Positions 27,601-38,086 are shown, numbered from the stretch's first letter. The stretch is 51,907 bases of DNA from Candidatus Kerfeldbacteria bacterium (GCA_903825245.1 CAIJZX010000037.1:1-51907); one strand, 5' to 3'. The notes: generated from the letters alone by a model not told the origin. Numbers and translations: made by a program.

Positions 27601-30600
27601 TTACAATATTACGTTTTCCGGTTCGACGACCGTTGATGCCTCGTCAACTGCCAACATTACCCATACGCTTGATTTGGTCGGAACAGTGACGAATAACGCG
27701 GCACAGTTTGTTCTGTCGCTCTCTGGTAGTTCAATTTCTGGGCACGGGCACACCATCGGAAACATTTCGATTGCTAGCAACGTTGCCGCTAGCGTGACGA
27801 CGAACCTGACTGTGGCCAATACCCTGGCCGTGAATTCCGGCGCCGATCTGACTGTTGCTTCCGGACAGACACTGACTGACAGCGCCGTAACCTCGACGAC
27901 AATTACTGGGACAATTGACAGCGCTGACGGGACGAGCCTGATGGTGTTTACACCGACCTCAACTGGTCCTGGAACCGCTGGCACGCTATCTGTGCCGGTT
28001 CGATTCGACGCCTCAAATAATAATATTGCTAGCGGAGTTGTCGATGGACGATCATACCTTGGCCTGGTTGAATTTTATGCCAATAACGCGGCCACTCGCA
28101 CGGTGACGTTGCCAGCCAGTCCAGCATTCTCGTTCATCGGCGGAGTGACCACAACGGAGATTGACATTGGTGGAAGTTTACTAGTTGACGTCAATACGAA
28201 CGACCCGACAGTAATAATTTCCGGTGCCACAACCATCGGTATACATACGACCTGGTCAGCCAGTGCTACAGGATCATTGAACATCAATGGTAACTATACA
28301 AATTCCGGAACCTTTACGAGTAATGGTGGTACGGTGACGATGGCTGGCGGATCGCTTCAGACACTCAGTGGAACGATGACTGGTGTCTCGGCATTCAATA
28401 ATTTTATTGTGGCCGGTGGTGCGAATGTTTTGCTCCATAATGACGCGGAGCTGACGCAGACCCTTAACGTTACCTCAACGGGAATCTTGACGCTTGATTC
28501 TGGAAAAACATTAACACTAAATTCTCCGGTCACACTGCAGGGAGAAATCGTTGGTGATGGTGTGCTTGTACTTGGTCCGTTGGCGACCATTGGTACCACA
28601 GGAACAATTTCTACGAATGTAACCTTTGACGCTACGACCGGAGATGTTACGGTGCCAACCCGATCCTTTCTGGGATCGAACCATACGGTCTCACTTTATC
28701 TTGATTCCGGCTCGATGCTGTATAACGGGTATTCAATTTTTATTGGAAATACAAGCGGCACGTTATCGATCTCAGGGAACCTCTACCTCAATGACACCGG
28801 AGCTTCAGCCAATTATGATGCGAGTGGGAGCAACCCGATAGTCAACATCGGTGGCAATCTCACGAACGATGCAAACTCAGCTCCGTCAATTAATCTCGGT
28901 TCAAGTAAATGGACGGTCGGTGGCAATATTGATCTTTCGACGCTCACCTCATTAGTTGGCACACCTGCAGCGCTAGTGATGACGGGTACGGGGACAACGC
29001 TAGGTATGAATATGCCGGTTGACGCTGTGACGATTCAAGGTTCGACAACATTGGTTACAGCACTTCGGGTGAATCAATCGGTGACGATTTCCTCGGGAGC
29101 CTCGCTGACCGTTTCCGGCACAAAAACAATAACAATAGCCGGCGATTTTCTCAACTCGGGAACATTTCATGGTGGTACAGGCACAGTCACGTTTAACACG
29201 AATACGACAGGTCACAGCATTATCTGTGGCGCCGGATCATTCTACAAAATGACCATCGGTAACGCACTTGGTGGATGGACGATGCAGTCCAGTGATTGTA
29301 CGGTTGATAATAATTTTACCTTAACGAGCGCCGCATCATTTACCTTGGAGGCTGGCCGCACGCTGAGCGTCGCTGGAACATTTACCAATTCTATCCCCGG
29401 TGTGAAAACAAATTGGGATGGCACATTGTCTTTACTAGGGAGTGGAGTAGAAACGCTGACGCCAAAAACGGCATCTGAGACTTATAGTTCGCTCCGTGTC
29501 GGATCAAATCGACAGGTGACAACGTGGAATACGAGTATTGCATCTGCTACGGTTGATACCGGCGGGAGCCTCGTATCATATAATGACCAACAGGTGAGTG
29601 GTCGATTATATATGAGTGGCGCTGTGCATGTCGCCAACGGAGAGTATTGGAGCAATACGGTAGATTTTGATGGAGCAATGTTAGAATCGCCGCGCGATGT
29701 GCGGGTGGTGGTTGATCCGGATAGTGTTGTCAACATTGATAGTGGTCGTACACTAACAATTGCCGGACAAGCATCAACACAAAATCGAGTCAATATTGAT
29801 CGCGTTGGTTCGACTGGTACTTTTGGTTTCGTCATAAATGGTGCGCTGGCGGCATCCTTCTTTGAAGTACATCATTTGAATGCGCAGGGGATAGCCGTCA
29901 CTTCAAGTGGAAACGTCTCCCAGCTGGATTACGGGATTTTAGACGACGGGATGTCTGGTGGTTCATACATCACCCTTGCTAACCCCACTTCAACACTCAC
30001 TTCAACGGGCATGGTTTTTGATGCGGTAAGTAACGGTGTCGATACAGCAACACCATACGCAATTACTGCCACTGGGAGTGGAGTGAACTGGACGATGAAT
30101 CTGGCGGCGGGAAATCGTAGCGGCAGCGATGCAACACAAACCAGTTCAAGCGCGGTTGTAACATGGAACATGCCGTCCTTAACGGTACAAGATGGTATTT
30201 CCAGCGATGCAGATGTTATCACTAGTAGTGATCACTTAGCTATTAGCTGGTCACCTTCAAATACAAACTATATTTCCAGTTTCACCTTGGCGGTAGGCAC
30301 GACGCCTGGCGCCAGTAACGTCTACCCGACAACAAATGTCGGAGCAATCCTTTCGACTACACTAGAATCGTTATCGTTGGTTGACGGACAAACATATTAT
30401 GCGACGGTGACAGCATACGATGTATTTGGTGAGCCGATTATTTTGGCAACCAGTAACGGTGTTCGGGTTGATATTTCCGCTCCAGACATTACAGATTTGT
30501 CCATTAGTGCTGGACTAACTTCGGCGACGGTGACGTGGACAACCAACGAGGTTGCGACGACTCATGTGGCCATAGGAACGACCGCCGATATGGGCACGGT

Positions 30601-31288
30601 CGTACTGGATGCGGTGACTTTAACGACGAGTCATGCCGCGACGATAAACACTCTCCAATCGGGGACGACATACTACCTGCAAGTCCAGAGCGTCGACAGC
30701 GCCGGAAACAGCGCTCAATCAATGATGCTGGTTTTCACTACCACGCGAAGTGGCGAGGAGAATATTCTGCAGCCATCCTCCACGCCGACCATTGCTTCGA
30801 CGCCAACACTGTTTCCTCCCGTATATCGACGATCGGGAAACGTGGTGACGATTATGATTACCGGTATAACCCGAGATAGTTCAGCTGTTCGTTTGTATCT
30901 CGATGGACATTTGAAGACCACGTTCAAACTAAAAAATGACGGAGGAGTTACATCTTTCGCTATTCCGTTTTCCACCACCGGAGTAGCAAATGGTAAACAC
31001 ACTTATTATGTGCGAGCGGTGAGCGCTAACGGAAGCTTAAGTAAGGCGAGTACAACCATTCGATTTACCGTCGCCGGATCGGTATCAATGAAACGTTTCA
31101 CCTTAAACACGGTCGCAGTCTACGTTGTTCAAAAAGGTGACTCGTTATGGGGGATTGCTCGTCAGTACTTGGGTGCAGGATCGCAGTATACAAAAATCGC
31201 TGCCGTCAATGCCAAGACATATCCGATACTGTTTCGCATATTTTCTAGAATACTCACGGGTTGGGTATTGAAAATTCCTGGAAGTTAA
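24623..31288 (+). CDS. Giant (2221 aa) repetitive surface protein with LamG-like domain, FN3 and C-terminal LysM
   Basis: LVGYYKLDDSASG...AWIKPS...WQHVACIYDG...IDDVRIYNRAL; C-terminal YVVQKGDSLWGIARQYLG; GTG start. Confidence 0.85.
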   Translation: MLLHLSQLKSRQARIKITTLLVGALLVSLISYGISVRPQTVRADTVSITGTIFDNGGDPPDAPYILCASNPTMVVDMRVTSADHSNSADYSTAITCDGNGYVVYSIPNVSLSANAIITAVMHDDTGYQGSVVVRGPSNPASIDPVDIVAWETTIEQFGVGAITNSDLDTYDQGDNPSIDYLVTGTALTIPSPATSAFHVLTNTAYAPGGNTNFSSLGVILETGASITLNGTTNTLSSLSMSPSSTAVFNGSSNTLGSVSIGTGATLTTAGSTKNNFSGLTVTGGFVHINSVAQLTGSVSNVGGTIDYTIGTPTVTLFLAIVSGQFHTYNATVSSHATFTTTAVATIDNDLNDTGQKIDLQGNASVTVGHDLTVGLGMVNLSGTLTVGNNLTTSSVGTIKLQTSVTQSTVTVNGSTLGGGTGDLVFNNLSKSQSGTLTWSNAGGNIVTGRLTVSSGTLVLPNALTVQSIDDTGGSIDSSNNSALHLQSRTDSTLNIHSTLKNVDINDGLVGYYKLDDSASGTTTDSSSFGNTGTVGHDAGGSDPTLSTDFPSQIQFNDSHSMSFNGMTSYSYVGLGNPASLNYNFGDTISMSAWIKPSTLSGNRNIISKSYNTTQGAPYYAWDLMQINNWLTCRISSASTSTMTVISSGVGPGALLQNTWQHVACIYDGTNVKIFINGVDVGTTSGAWAGNDVAATAPTVRIGARSATPTGVGGGDEYFSGLIDDVRIYNRALSSGPLSELSTLANGGTALNFSGSTYTLGHALSISGNLTLPTGTLDVSTNNYPISVGGSINLTGGVLVPRAGTVTLTGSGTGNTITSAGQQFSGLMVNGSGGIWTLSDPLTVTGALGIQNGTLDVGSNLAISAATLNQTGGTLQSRAGTISLTSASDVPVAVLSPLNILQLQGAATYTFSGTATIATLTPSVGSTLNAGTSALTISNDFTVPNGVGFVGGSGSVSFAGNMTLGNSVSFIPGTSTITMTGASKNLTLNGTQSFYNITFSGSTTVDASSTANITHTLDLVGTVTNNAAQFVLSLSGSSISGHGHTIGNISIASNVAASVTTNLTVANTLAVNSGADLTVASGQTLTDSAVTSTTITGTIDSADGTSLMVFTPTSTGPGTAGTLSVPVRFDASNNNIASGVVDGRSYLGLVEFYANNAATRTVTLPASPAFSFIGGVTTTEIDIGGSLLVDVNTNDPTVIISGATTIGIHTTWSASATGSLNINGNYTNSGTFTSNGGTVTMAGGSLQTLSGTMTGVSAFNNFIVAGGANVLLHNDAELTQTLNVTSTGILTLDSGKTLTLNSPVTLQGEIVGDGVLVLGPLATIGTTGTISTNVTFDATTGDVTVPTRSFLGSNHTVSLYLDSGSMLYNGYSIFIGNTSGTLSISGNLYLNDTGASANYDASGSNPIVNIGGNLTNDANSAPSINLGSSKWTVGGNIDLSTLTSLVGTPAALVMTGTGTTLGMNMPVDAVTIQGSTTLVTALRVNQSVTISSGASLTVSGTKTITIAGDFLNSGTFHGGTGTVTFNTNTTGHSIICGAGSFYKMTIGNALGGWTMQSSDCTVDNNFTLTSAASFTLEAGRTLSVAGTFTNSIPGVKTNWDGTLSLLGSGVETLTPKTASETYSSLRVGSNRQVTTWNTSIASATVDTGGSLVSYNDQQVSGRLYMSGAVHVANGEYWSNTVDFDGAMLESPRDVRVVVDPDSVVNIDSGRTLTIAGQASTQNRVNIDRVGSTGTFGFVINGALAASFFEVHHLNAQGIAVTSSGNVSQLDYGILDDGMSGGSYITLANPTSTLTSTGMVFDAVSNGVDTATPYAITATGSGVNWTMNLAAGNRSGSDATQTSSSAVVTWNMPSLTVQDGISSDADVITSSDHLAISWSPSNTNYISSFTLAVGTTPGASNVYPTTNVGAILSTTLESLSLVDGQTYYATVTAYDVFGEPIILATSNGVRVDISAPDITDLSISAGLTSATVTWTTNEVATTHVAIGTTADMGTVVLDAVTLTTSHAATINTLQSGTTYYLQVQSVDSAGNSAQSMMLVFTTTRSGEENILQPSSTPTIASTPTLFPPVYRRSGNVVTIMITGITRDSSAVRLYLDGHLKTTFKLKNDGGVTSFAIPFSTTGVANGKHTYYVRAVSANGSLSKASTTIRFTVAGSVSMKRFTLNTVAVYVVQKGDSLWGIARQYLGAGSQYTKIAAVNAKTYPILFRIFSRILTGWVLKIPGS

Positions 31289-31370
31289 AATACCCCCCGC
31301 AGGATCTTATGCAATCTGTAGGGCGGTCTAGGGTTGACAAACTTATGGATTTGTGAAATACTACCTCGTC

Positions 31371-33983
31371 ATGAAAAATTTACACCGGATACTGATATTA
31401 CTTGTTACAGTCGTTGGTGCGTTTGCATTGTCATCCGCTCCGGCCCATGCAAATCAGTATTATAGTATCCCCAGTCCTCCCCACGAGCGGTTGAAGGATT
31501 TTTCGGTGGTTGAGGACAATGGGGTGTGGCATGCCTTTGCCATGTCGGTCTGTACCGACTCGCTGTGTGGTCATCCGAACTCGGTTATTTGGCACTACAT
31601 ATCGTATGATCTGGTCCATTGGACGAATCTTGGGATTGTGATCGCGCCGCGTACAGGTACGTCCGAGGCAGACCGTGATGATGTCTGGGCGCCAACGGTT
31701 TTTCGTGCCAATGGGCAGTGGTATATGTACTACACTGCCGTACAAGATGTTACAGGCGGTCCGACGACCTCTACAGCGCAGAAGATTGCCGTCGCCACCT
31801 CAAGCGATTTAATGACCTGGAACCGTACCACAAATAATGTGGTGTTCGATTGTAGTACGGTATCGTGGATGTATTGGGATCCGGCGGATCCTAATCACAC
31901 ATGGGATGGCGCCGCTTGTCGCGATCCGTACGTCATGTGGGATGCGGCCAACAACCGTTGGTTGATGAATGTCTCGACGCGACACATGGTGGGATGGAAC
32001 TACCCGATGATTGTCGGACAGTTGTGGTCGGATGACCTCCAAACCTGGCACGATCTTGGTTCCGTAGCTACAACAAGTGGTGGAGTTGCCGAATCATCGC
32101 ACATCATCTTCTTAAATGGGCAATATTATTTACTTTGGACCAGTAACTCAATCAAATGGGCAAGTGGTCCAACAGCTCAAGGGCCATTTACTGGGGTGAA
32201 CAATGTTGGTGGAAACTCTTGGGGCTATGCATCGGAGGCGCTCAGTATCGACAATCAAATGCTCTTCTTTTCTGTGGCGGGGTATGGCATCGTCGAAAAC
32301 TCTTTGTATGCGTCGAATGGTCAGCTTAATTCACAGCCAATACTTCTTGGCGAAACGGTGGTAAAAACAACTGTCTCGGTACCTGGCTTAACCGCTGACC
32401 AAAGTCCAGTATTAAAAAATGTTCCATTCTTACTCTATCGTGATAATGGCGATATGCAGTGGGACGCGAGCACCGATCTTTATGTCGGTTCATACATGTC
32501 GGATACCAATGGTTCGGTTACTGTCGGTGCATCACCGGGCCAGTATTGGCTCGTGCCCGATCCGAATGATTTTTCCGCTGGGAATGCCTTAGCGAAATAT
32601 GCGCCGACGAATTATGCGACACCGATTACGAGCACGTGGGGTTCACAAAGTTCTGCGTCTTGGACGGCGAGCGTCGCCGGTCGACGTTGGGTGATCGACT
32701 CTTCAGAAACCACCGTTTCACATGCGGTTATTCCGGCGACTGCTACCGCAACTGCCAGTACACCTTTTTCAGAAATTCATGGTATTTCTCTGGTCGGGTC
32801 TCATGTAGAAAACGCTACCCTGATGTTATCGAACGATAATGGCGATACGTGGTTGACGGTAGAAAATGGACAATGGGTTTCGGAGACGCTCGATGCTGAA
32901 CATGCAGCTACAGTGACGGACGTCAACGCGATCATTGATTCATTCCCAATCGGGGATGGTCAGCTTCAGTGGCAACTTTTCTTACCAGACAATTCAACCG
33001 TTATTGCGTTTGATGCTGCGCTCGACCATGGCCCAACCACACCGCAAATGATTGCGCCGCTGAACGGCGCCTACGTTGATGATCCATTGCCAACCTTGCA
33101 AATGCAAGGTGGAGATCAAGACGGTTCGTCGTTGATGTATGTTCTCCAGTACTGCAATGGCGGAGTGTGTCAAAGTATTGATTCACTTCAGACAAAAGCT
33201 TCTTGGACGGGTTTAGTGAATGGTGTTGCACCAGCCCAAACCTTGGTCAACTGGACATCACCACAGTACATAAATGGTTCGACGACTTGGCGTGTTCGTT
33301 CGGTTGATACTGGTGGAGCAGGTATGTGGTCAGACTGGACGGACTGGCAAAACTTGCAAACGCCGGATGCAATCAGTATCACATTTCCGCAAACAACTAT
33401 CGTCAGTACGACCAGCGTAATATTACATTGGGCGACGAACAATCCATCATACATCTATATTTGGTATTATGATGGCGCTGGAGTTGAGCATGATCTCTCC
33501 TTTGACTCAACATATACTACGAGTGGCTCAGTAACTATTACTGGCTTGAAAGCGGGGCGAACTTCATTATTCTACTTCGATGCAGTTGATAGCTATGGAC
33601 AAGAAAATGGTGATCCGGTACTTACAGTGAAGATGCCGACCGTGGCGACAACCGCCTCACAAATCAAGAGTGGGTATGATGGAACACTCTGTCATGTCAG
33701 CTGGCAGACCAGCGATAGTTCGATTGGCGCCCTGTCCTATGGATTTACCAATCAGCTTGGTCACACGGTCGTGGAAACTTCTTCTGGGACAGCGCACGAA
33801 GTAACCTTTAGTTGTAGTGTTGGTCAAACAATTTACTATCAAGTTTCTGGCCAAGGAGCAACACAATATACATCGGCGATCACGAAGTTTCTGGTACCAT
33901 CATTGGAGAATGTCTTTGACCAGGAATTACCTTTGCCGCTGCCGATAATGCGGCCGATTCCCGGCGGTTCACGACGAATGTAA
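31371..33983 (+). CDS. GH43-like beta-propeller surface protein with FN3-type domains
   Basis: DDVWAPTVFRANGQWYMYYTAV and CRDPYVMWDAANNRWLM; signal peptide; TTGACA-17-AATACT upstream. Confidence 0.8.
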   Translation: MKNLHRILILLVTVVGAFALSSAPAHANQYYSIPSPPHERLKDFSVVEDNGVWHAFAMSVCTDSLCGHPNSVIWHYISYDLVHWTNLGIVIAPRTGTSEADRDDVWAPTVFRANGQWYMYYTAVQDVTGGPTTSTAQKIAVATSSDLMTWNRTTNNVVFDCSTVSWMYWDPADPNHTWDGAACRDPYVMWDAANNRWLMNVSTRHMVGWNYPMIVGQLWSDDLQTWHDLGSVATTSGGVAESSHIIFLNGQYYLLWTSNSIKWASGPTAQGPFTGVNNVGGNSWGYASEALSIDNQMLFFSVAGYGIVENSLYASNGQLNSQPILLGETVVKTTVSVPGLTADQSPVLKNVPFLLYRDNGDMQWDASTDLYVGSYMSDTNGSVTVGASPGQYWLVPDPNDFSAGNALAKYAPTNYATPITSTWGSQSSASWTASVAGRRWVIDSSETTVSHAVIPATATATASTPFSEIHGISLVGSHVENATLMLSNDNGDTWLTVENGQWVSETLDAEHAATVTDVNAIIDSFPIGDGQLQWQLFLPDNSTVIAFDAALDHGPTTPQMIAPLNGAYVDDPLPTLQMQGGDQDGSSLMYVLQYCNGGVCQSIDSLQTKASWTGLVNGVAPAQTLVNWTSPQYINGSTTWRVRSVDTGGAGMWSDWTDWQNLQTPDAISITFPQTTIVSTTSVILHWATNNPSYIYIWYYDGAGVEHDLSFDSTYTTSGSVTITGLKAGRTSLFYFDAVDSYGQENGDPVLTVKMPTVATTASQIKSGYDGTLCHVSWQTSDSSIGALSYGFTNQLGHTVVETSSGTAHEVTFSCSVGQTIYYQVSGQGATQYTSAITKFLVPSLENVFDQELPLPLPIMRPIPGGSRRM

Positions 33984-34023
33984 TTCTTTCTCCTCACAAG
34001 TAAAAATAGTGCCCTAGCCACCA

Positions 34024-34052
34024 TTGACAACATGGTGGTTTTGTGATAGGTT
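34024..34052 (+). promoter_or_regulatory. Promoter TTGACA-17-TAGGTT with extended -10 TGATAG
   Basis: TTGACAACATGGTGGTTTTGTGATAGGTT. Confidence 0.55.
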
Positions 34053-34105
34053 CCTCGGTCAAATACAACCGATAATTGTCCTCTGACAACTTGCAAGGAG
34101 GGTTT

Positions 34106-34402
34106 ATGCGCCCGCGGCTACTGAAGTATGTGATCGCCTTTGTGCTGGGCGCAGTCTTTATGGCCAGCGCAATATCAGCGGGACAGTACGTCGAGGGTCT
34201 CACCGTATCGACGACGTATGTCATCCGCTATGAGCATGGTGTCTACACGATTACGGTGTTACGGATCGGCAGTCGTTACCTCCATGGTCGGGATCGTATC
34301 ATCGCTTCTGGCCGACCGGATAACCAGGGATACATTCGTACGCGAGTGTTTGTACCATGCCCGCCCGCGGTGGCGCGCATCCTCATGCCGTTCGTACAGT
34401 AA
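34106..34402 (+). CDS. Small membrane/secreted protein
   Basis: SD AAGGAGGGTTT-ATG; N-terminal hydrophobic segment. Confidence 0.65.
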   Translation: MRPRLLKYVIAFVLGAVFMASAISAGQYVEGLTVSTTYVIRYEHGVYTITVLRIGSRYLHGRDRIIASGRPDNQGYIRTRVFVPCPPAVARILMPFVQ

Positions 34403-34421
34403 ACCTCAAGGAGGAAGTGTT

Positions 34422-34973
34422 ATGAGACGCTTGATTGTGCTGTGTCTGTCGATGATGCTGGTTGCGACGGTCGCTTCGGCTTGTGGTGTGCTGACGCGGC
34501 TGCAGTTGAATAGCCCAGCCGGCGAGTACATTGGCCAGGGCAAGTCGCTGTCGTACACGCCGGTTGACGGCAGTTTCCTGGTGACGCGCAACTTCGATAA
34601 CGGCATCTCAGTACAGTTCAAGAGTAGCACCAACAACGACTACTGGTACCTTGATTTCGCTAGCGCCGACAGGTCGCCGCTAGTTGCCGGCAAGTACAAG
34701 GGCGCGGAACGTTTCGGCTTCCAGTCTGCCGGGTGTCCCGGTCTGAGCATCACCGGCTGTGGCCGTGACTGTAATACGTTGACCGGTTTCTTCGAGGTCA
34801 AGCGCGTGGTGTACGATATCGATGGCTCTGTGCTCGAACTGTGGATCACCTTTAGCCAGTCATATGGCGGTTTCCAGCCGGCGTTGACTGGTGAGGTGTT
34901 GATCAACATCGCACCCGCGCTGACGCCGACGATCTCCGAGAGCTTTGGCGCGCTGAAGGCACGCTATCGGTAG
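34422..34973 (+). CDS. Secreted hypothetical protein
   Basis: SD AAGGAGGAAG upstream; signal peptide; WYLDFASADRSPLVAGKYKGAERFGFQSAGCPGLSITGCGRDCNTLTGFFEV. Confidence 0.75.
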   Translation: MRRLIVLCLSMMLVATVASACGVLTRLQLNSPAGEYIGQGKSLSYTPVDGSFLVTRNFDNGISVQFKSSTNNDYWYLDFASADRSPLVAGKYKGAERFGFQSAGCPGLSITGCGRDCNTLTGFFEVKRVVYDIDGSVLELWITFSQSYGGFQPALTGEVLINIAPALTPTISESFGALKARYR

Positions 34974-35007
34974 ATCGGGACGTTTCCTGGTCAAAGTAAA
35001 CATTACC

Positions 35008-35042
35008 ATCCTGGCGTAAGCTCGGATGGTTTTTTCTTTTTC
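35008..35042 (+). terminator. Hairpin terminator
   Basis: ACCATCCtggcgtaagctcGGATGGTTTTTTCTTTTT. Confidence 0.7.
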
Positions 35043-35143
35043 TCCAGCACCACAATGATTGATTTGATGTTGTTCCGGAATTTATATTCTCGGACGAAAA
35101 AACATTGGCGCTGTACTAAACCCACTTCATTGTGGTGTTGGAT

Positions 35144-36643
35144 TTACCGCTGAAATACGGTCAGAGAATCTTTTTCCATCACCAAATGCCAGGCGGGATC
35201 ACGTTTGATGGTTTGCTGAAAAACTTTCACCTGATCGGAAGTCATCGGCCAACTCGGGGCTCGCGGATCGAGGATGAGCCATTGAGCATTAGCTAGCGTC
35301 GGTGCTTGATAGATTCCTTGGCGATGGGCGAGATGTGGTACAAAAGCATCTTGCGCCGACACGGGCACCTTAGCTGGAATCTTGGCCAGCGCCGCATCCC
35401 AATCCTGTATTGGTCGGCTGAGAATTGTTGGATCAGAATATATCTTCCACGGCTGCAGTTTGCTGTATGTCCAGCCGGTGCCGGCAATGAGCATCAGCGC
35501 AAAAACCGCACTGACGCCGCGGAACCATTTCCAACGTTCTGCGTCGTGAGCAACATAGAGCACGCTGATGCCAAAAACCGCAACCATATTGAGTTGATAG
35601 TGGAACTGAAACAGCCAAATACCATACGAGCTTGTCCAGAAGCGCTCACCAAGGGCAAGTACGAGCAATGGCCATGTTGACCACGAGAGCAGCGGTAAAA
35701 AACCGCTGGTGGCTAACATCTCTTTCATGGTCAGTCGTTTATCCAGGTGATCAAAAAAGAATCCAAAGGTTCGAATCGGATGAACAATAATATTTTTTAC
35801 TAACAACATCGGCGTAGCGCCAACGGCGCTGTATTGATGCCAGTACGTATAGCCCTGTCCGTTAGAGATACTCGGAATAACAAGTCTGGTGATGAGGAAA
35901 AACGCGGAAATCCCAATCACCATCGTAGCCAGGGCATGCCAGATTGACCGGTCATGCCAGCCGGCACGACAGCGTCGAAGTACGAACATGAAGCCAAGTA
36001 GAGCAACGTAGAGTGTTAAGGATTCTTTGGTGAGTACAAGACCGCCAATAGCTGCCCAGTACCACCGCCAATGCCGAGACTCAAATGCCCAGACAGCAGA
36101 AAAAAATAGCACTGGTGCAAATGCGACTTCGTGAAAATCAAAATTCGTAGCCATGAGCATGCCAGGATTGGCGGCGATGGCAAAGGCGATAATGGCGGCC
36201 GGGATTGCAGGGAGTCGCAAGCGGTGGGCAACGGCGAAGACGATGGGGCCGACTAGTGCAAGAAGTGCTGCTTGGCCAATAAGTAAAACGACTGGTGAAT
36301 TGAATAGCCAATAGAGAGGAATGAAAAGAGAAATGATCGGGTGAAAATGATCCCCAAAAAGATTGGCAACACCTCGAATTGTGCTGGCTGGTGCTTGTAG
36401 TCGGCTGAGGTGCCAAATCGCTTGATCAAATATTGCCAGGTCAAAGGCGTGTGTTTCAAAAAACATGTGGCGCCACACGGCATTAACGGCGTACAGTGTT
36501 GCTACTACCGATGATGATATCCAAACATATGGCCATACTCGTTGGTATGATACCGTCCATCGTCGTGTGGCCCACCAACTCACGCCTCCAAGAACGGCCA
36601 CGAAGCCGAGTGTTGCCCAAGTTGTGACTGCAAATCCAAACAT
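35144..36643 (-). CDS. DUF2079-type multi-pass membrane protein
   Basis: HAFDLAIFDQAIWHLSR; many TM helices. Confidence 0.75.
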   Translation of the reverse strand: MFGFAVTTWATLGFVAVLGGVSWWATRRWTVSYQRVWPYVWISSSVVATLYAVNAVWRHMFFETHAFDLAIFDQAIWHLSRLQAPASTIRGVANLFGDHFHPIISLFIPLYWLFNSPVVLLIGQAALLALVGPIVFAVAHRLRLPAIPAAIIAFAIAANPGMLMATNFDFHEVAFAPVLFFSAVWAFESRHWRWYWAAIGGLVLTKESLTLYVALLGFMFVLRRCRAGWHDRSIWHALATMVIGISAFFLITRLVIPSISNGQGYTYWHQYSAVGATPMLLVKNIIVHPIRTFGFFFDHLDKRLTMKEMLATSGFLPLLSWSTWPLLVLALGERFWTSSYGIWLFQFHYQLNMVAVFGISVLYVAHDAERWKWFRGVSAVFALMLIAGTGWTYSKLQPWKIYSDPTILSRPIQDWDAALAKIPAKVPVSAQDAFVPHLAHRQGIYQAPTLANAQWLILDPRAPSWPMTSDQVKVFQQTIKRDPAWHLVMEKDSLTVFQR

Positions 36644-37590
36644 TAGCTCTTCCGTTTCTTGCCGTGATGCTGGCTGTAGATTTCTCGCAGTCGTGGATTG
36701 GTGATGTGGGTGTATATTTGCGTGGTTTGAATCGAGGCGTGGCCAAGCATCGCCTGGACGCTGCGAATATCGGCGCCGTTCATGAGCAAGTCGGTAGCGT
36801 AGGAATGTCGCAAAGTGTGTGGCGTGATGCGCTTCGTAATACCGGCGGCACGAGCGTAGTGGTCGACAAGACGCTGGATGGAGCGCGGCGTCAGATAGCC
36901 GACATCATTTCGTTTCATGCCGGCGCGATCTTGGCGCAGGAATAAATACGGTTCGGTATCGTGACGGCGATCGAGATATTCTTTAACCCACAATTTCGCC
37001 GCTGGCGACATGAAGACGATGCGGAGCTTATCGCCTTTACCGCGAACCGTAAATTCATCTTTGTGCAAGTTAATGTTGTCTTTTTTCAAACTGGCCAATT
37101 CGGAAACGCGAAGACCGGTCGAAAAGAGTAATTCGAGTATCGCTTTATCGCGGTAGGCGAGGAGATCACGATGCTCGCCGGCGAGGGGAGCACTCAAGAA
37201 TCGCTCTAAATCATCGCCTTCGAGAAAACTTACTTGGCGTTCGCTGGTTTTAGAAAGTTCGATTTTTTCAGCGGCCATGGTTTGCACATCATTGCGCGCT
37301 AAATACTTCAAGAACGACCGCAGGGCTATGAGGTGATAATTCTGCGTCGATTTCTTCAGCGTCTGACCACGTTGATTTGTTTGGCGATTGAGCCACAACC
37401 GAAAGTCACGCACATCATCGAGAGTAATTTGGCTTGGCTTCGTTAATTTTGAAATTTCAAAAAAACGAGTCAGATAAAAATCGTAATTCCGTCGTGTTAG
37501 CAGGCTTTTATTTTTCTCAACCTCAATATAGGTCAAGAAACGATTCTTCCACATCCCAAGTTCGGTTTGTTGTTTGTCGCCGTTAGCCAT
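36643..37590 (-). CDS. Tyrosine recombinase (XerC/XerD family)
   Basis: STGLRVSELASLKKDNI, HTLRHSYATDLLMNGADIRSVQAMLGHASIQTTQIYTH; ATG at 37590. Confidence 0.92.
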   Translation of the reverse strand: MANGDKQQTELGMWKNRFLTYIEVEKNKSLLTRRNYDFYLTRFFEISKLTKPSQITLDDVRDFRLWLNRQTNQRGQTLKKSTQNYHLIALRSFLKYLARNDVQTMAAEKIELSKTSERQVSFLEGDDLERFLSAPLAGEHRDLLAYRDKAILELLFSTGLRVSELASLKKDNINLHKDEFTVRGKGDKLRIVFMSPAAKLWVKEYLDRRHDTEPYLFLRQDRAGMKRNDVGYLTPRSIQRLVDHYARAAGITKRITPHTLRHSYATDLLMNGADIRSVQAMLGHASIQTTQIYTHITNPRLREIYSQHHGKKRKS

Positions 37591-37782
37591 GAAAGTATTG
37601 TACGACACATGTACATAATTGCAAGTAGCGTTGTGGATTGACGAGAAGCGGATTTTTACGTATACTTTGACTTCTACGTTTTCGTACCTTTGAAAGCGGG
37701 GTTCAACATCGTCGCTGAGCCCTAGGCGCATACACCATTCTCACGGGAGCGACCGCATTGTTCCCGAGTTAGGAGGAAAGGG

Positions 37783-38064
37783 ATGTCCGAAAAAAGCGCC
37801 GAACACCATTTGTTCTCCAAACCAATCAAGCCCAGCCTTCAGGCACACGAATCGTTCGTCCAGCAGACTACCGATGATATTTGCGCCGAGATGAAACGAC
37901 AGGGTGTGACCGAAAGCACGTTGGCAGAGTGGATGGACATGCCTGAACCCAAGGTCAAAACGCTGCTGAACGGGAAGTGTTCGTCGCTCTGTGCTTTGGC
38001 TGAAGTATGCCTGGTGCTCGGCATCAGGCCAAGAAATTCTTTATTGGATGGAAACGAACCGTAA
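37783..38064 (+). CDS. Small HTH (XRE-like) protein
   Basis: SD TTAGGAGGAAAGGG-ATG; VTESTLAEWMDMPEPKVKTLLNG. Confidence 0.65.
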   Translation: MSEKSAEHHLFSKPIKPSLQAHESFVQQTTDDICAEMKRQGVTESTLAEWMDMPEPKVKTLLNGKCSSLCALAEVCLVLGIRPRNSLLDGNEP

Positions 38065-38086
38065 CCGCTGTTTGTTCTTTGTGTTG

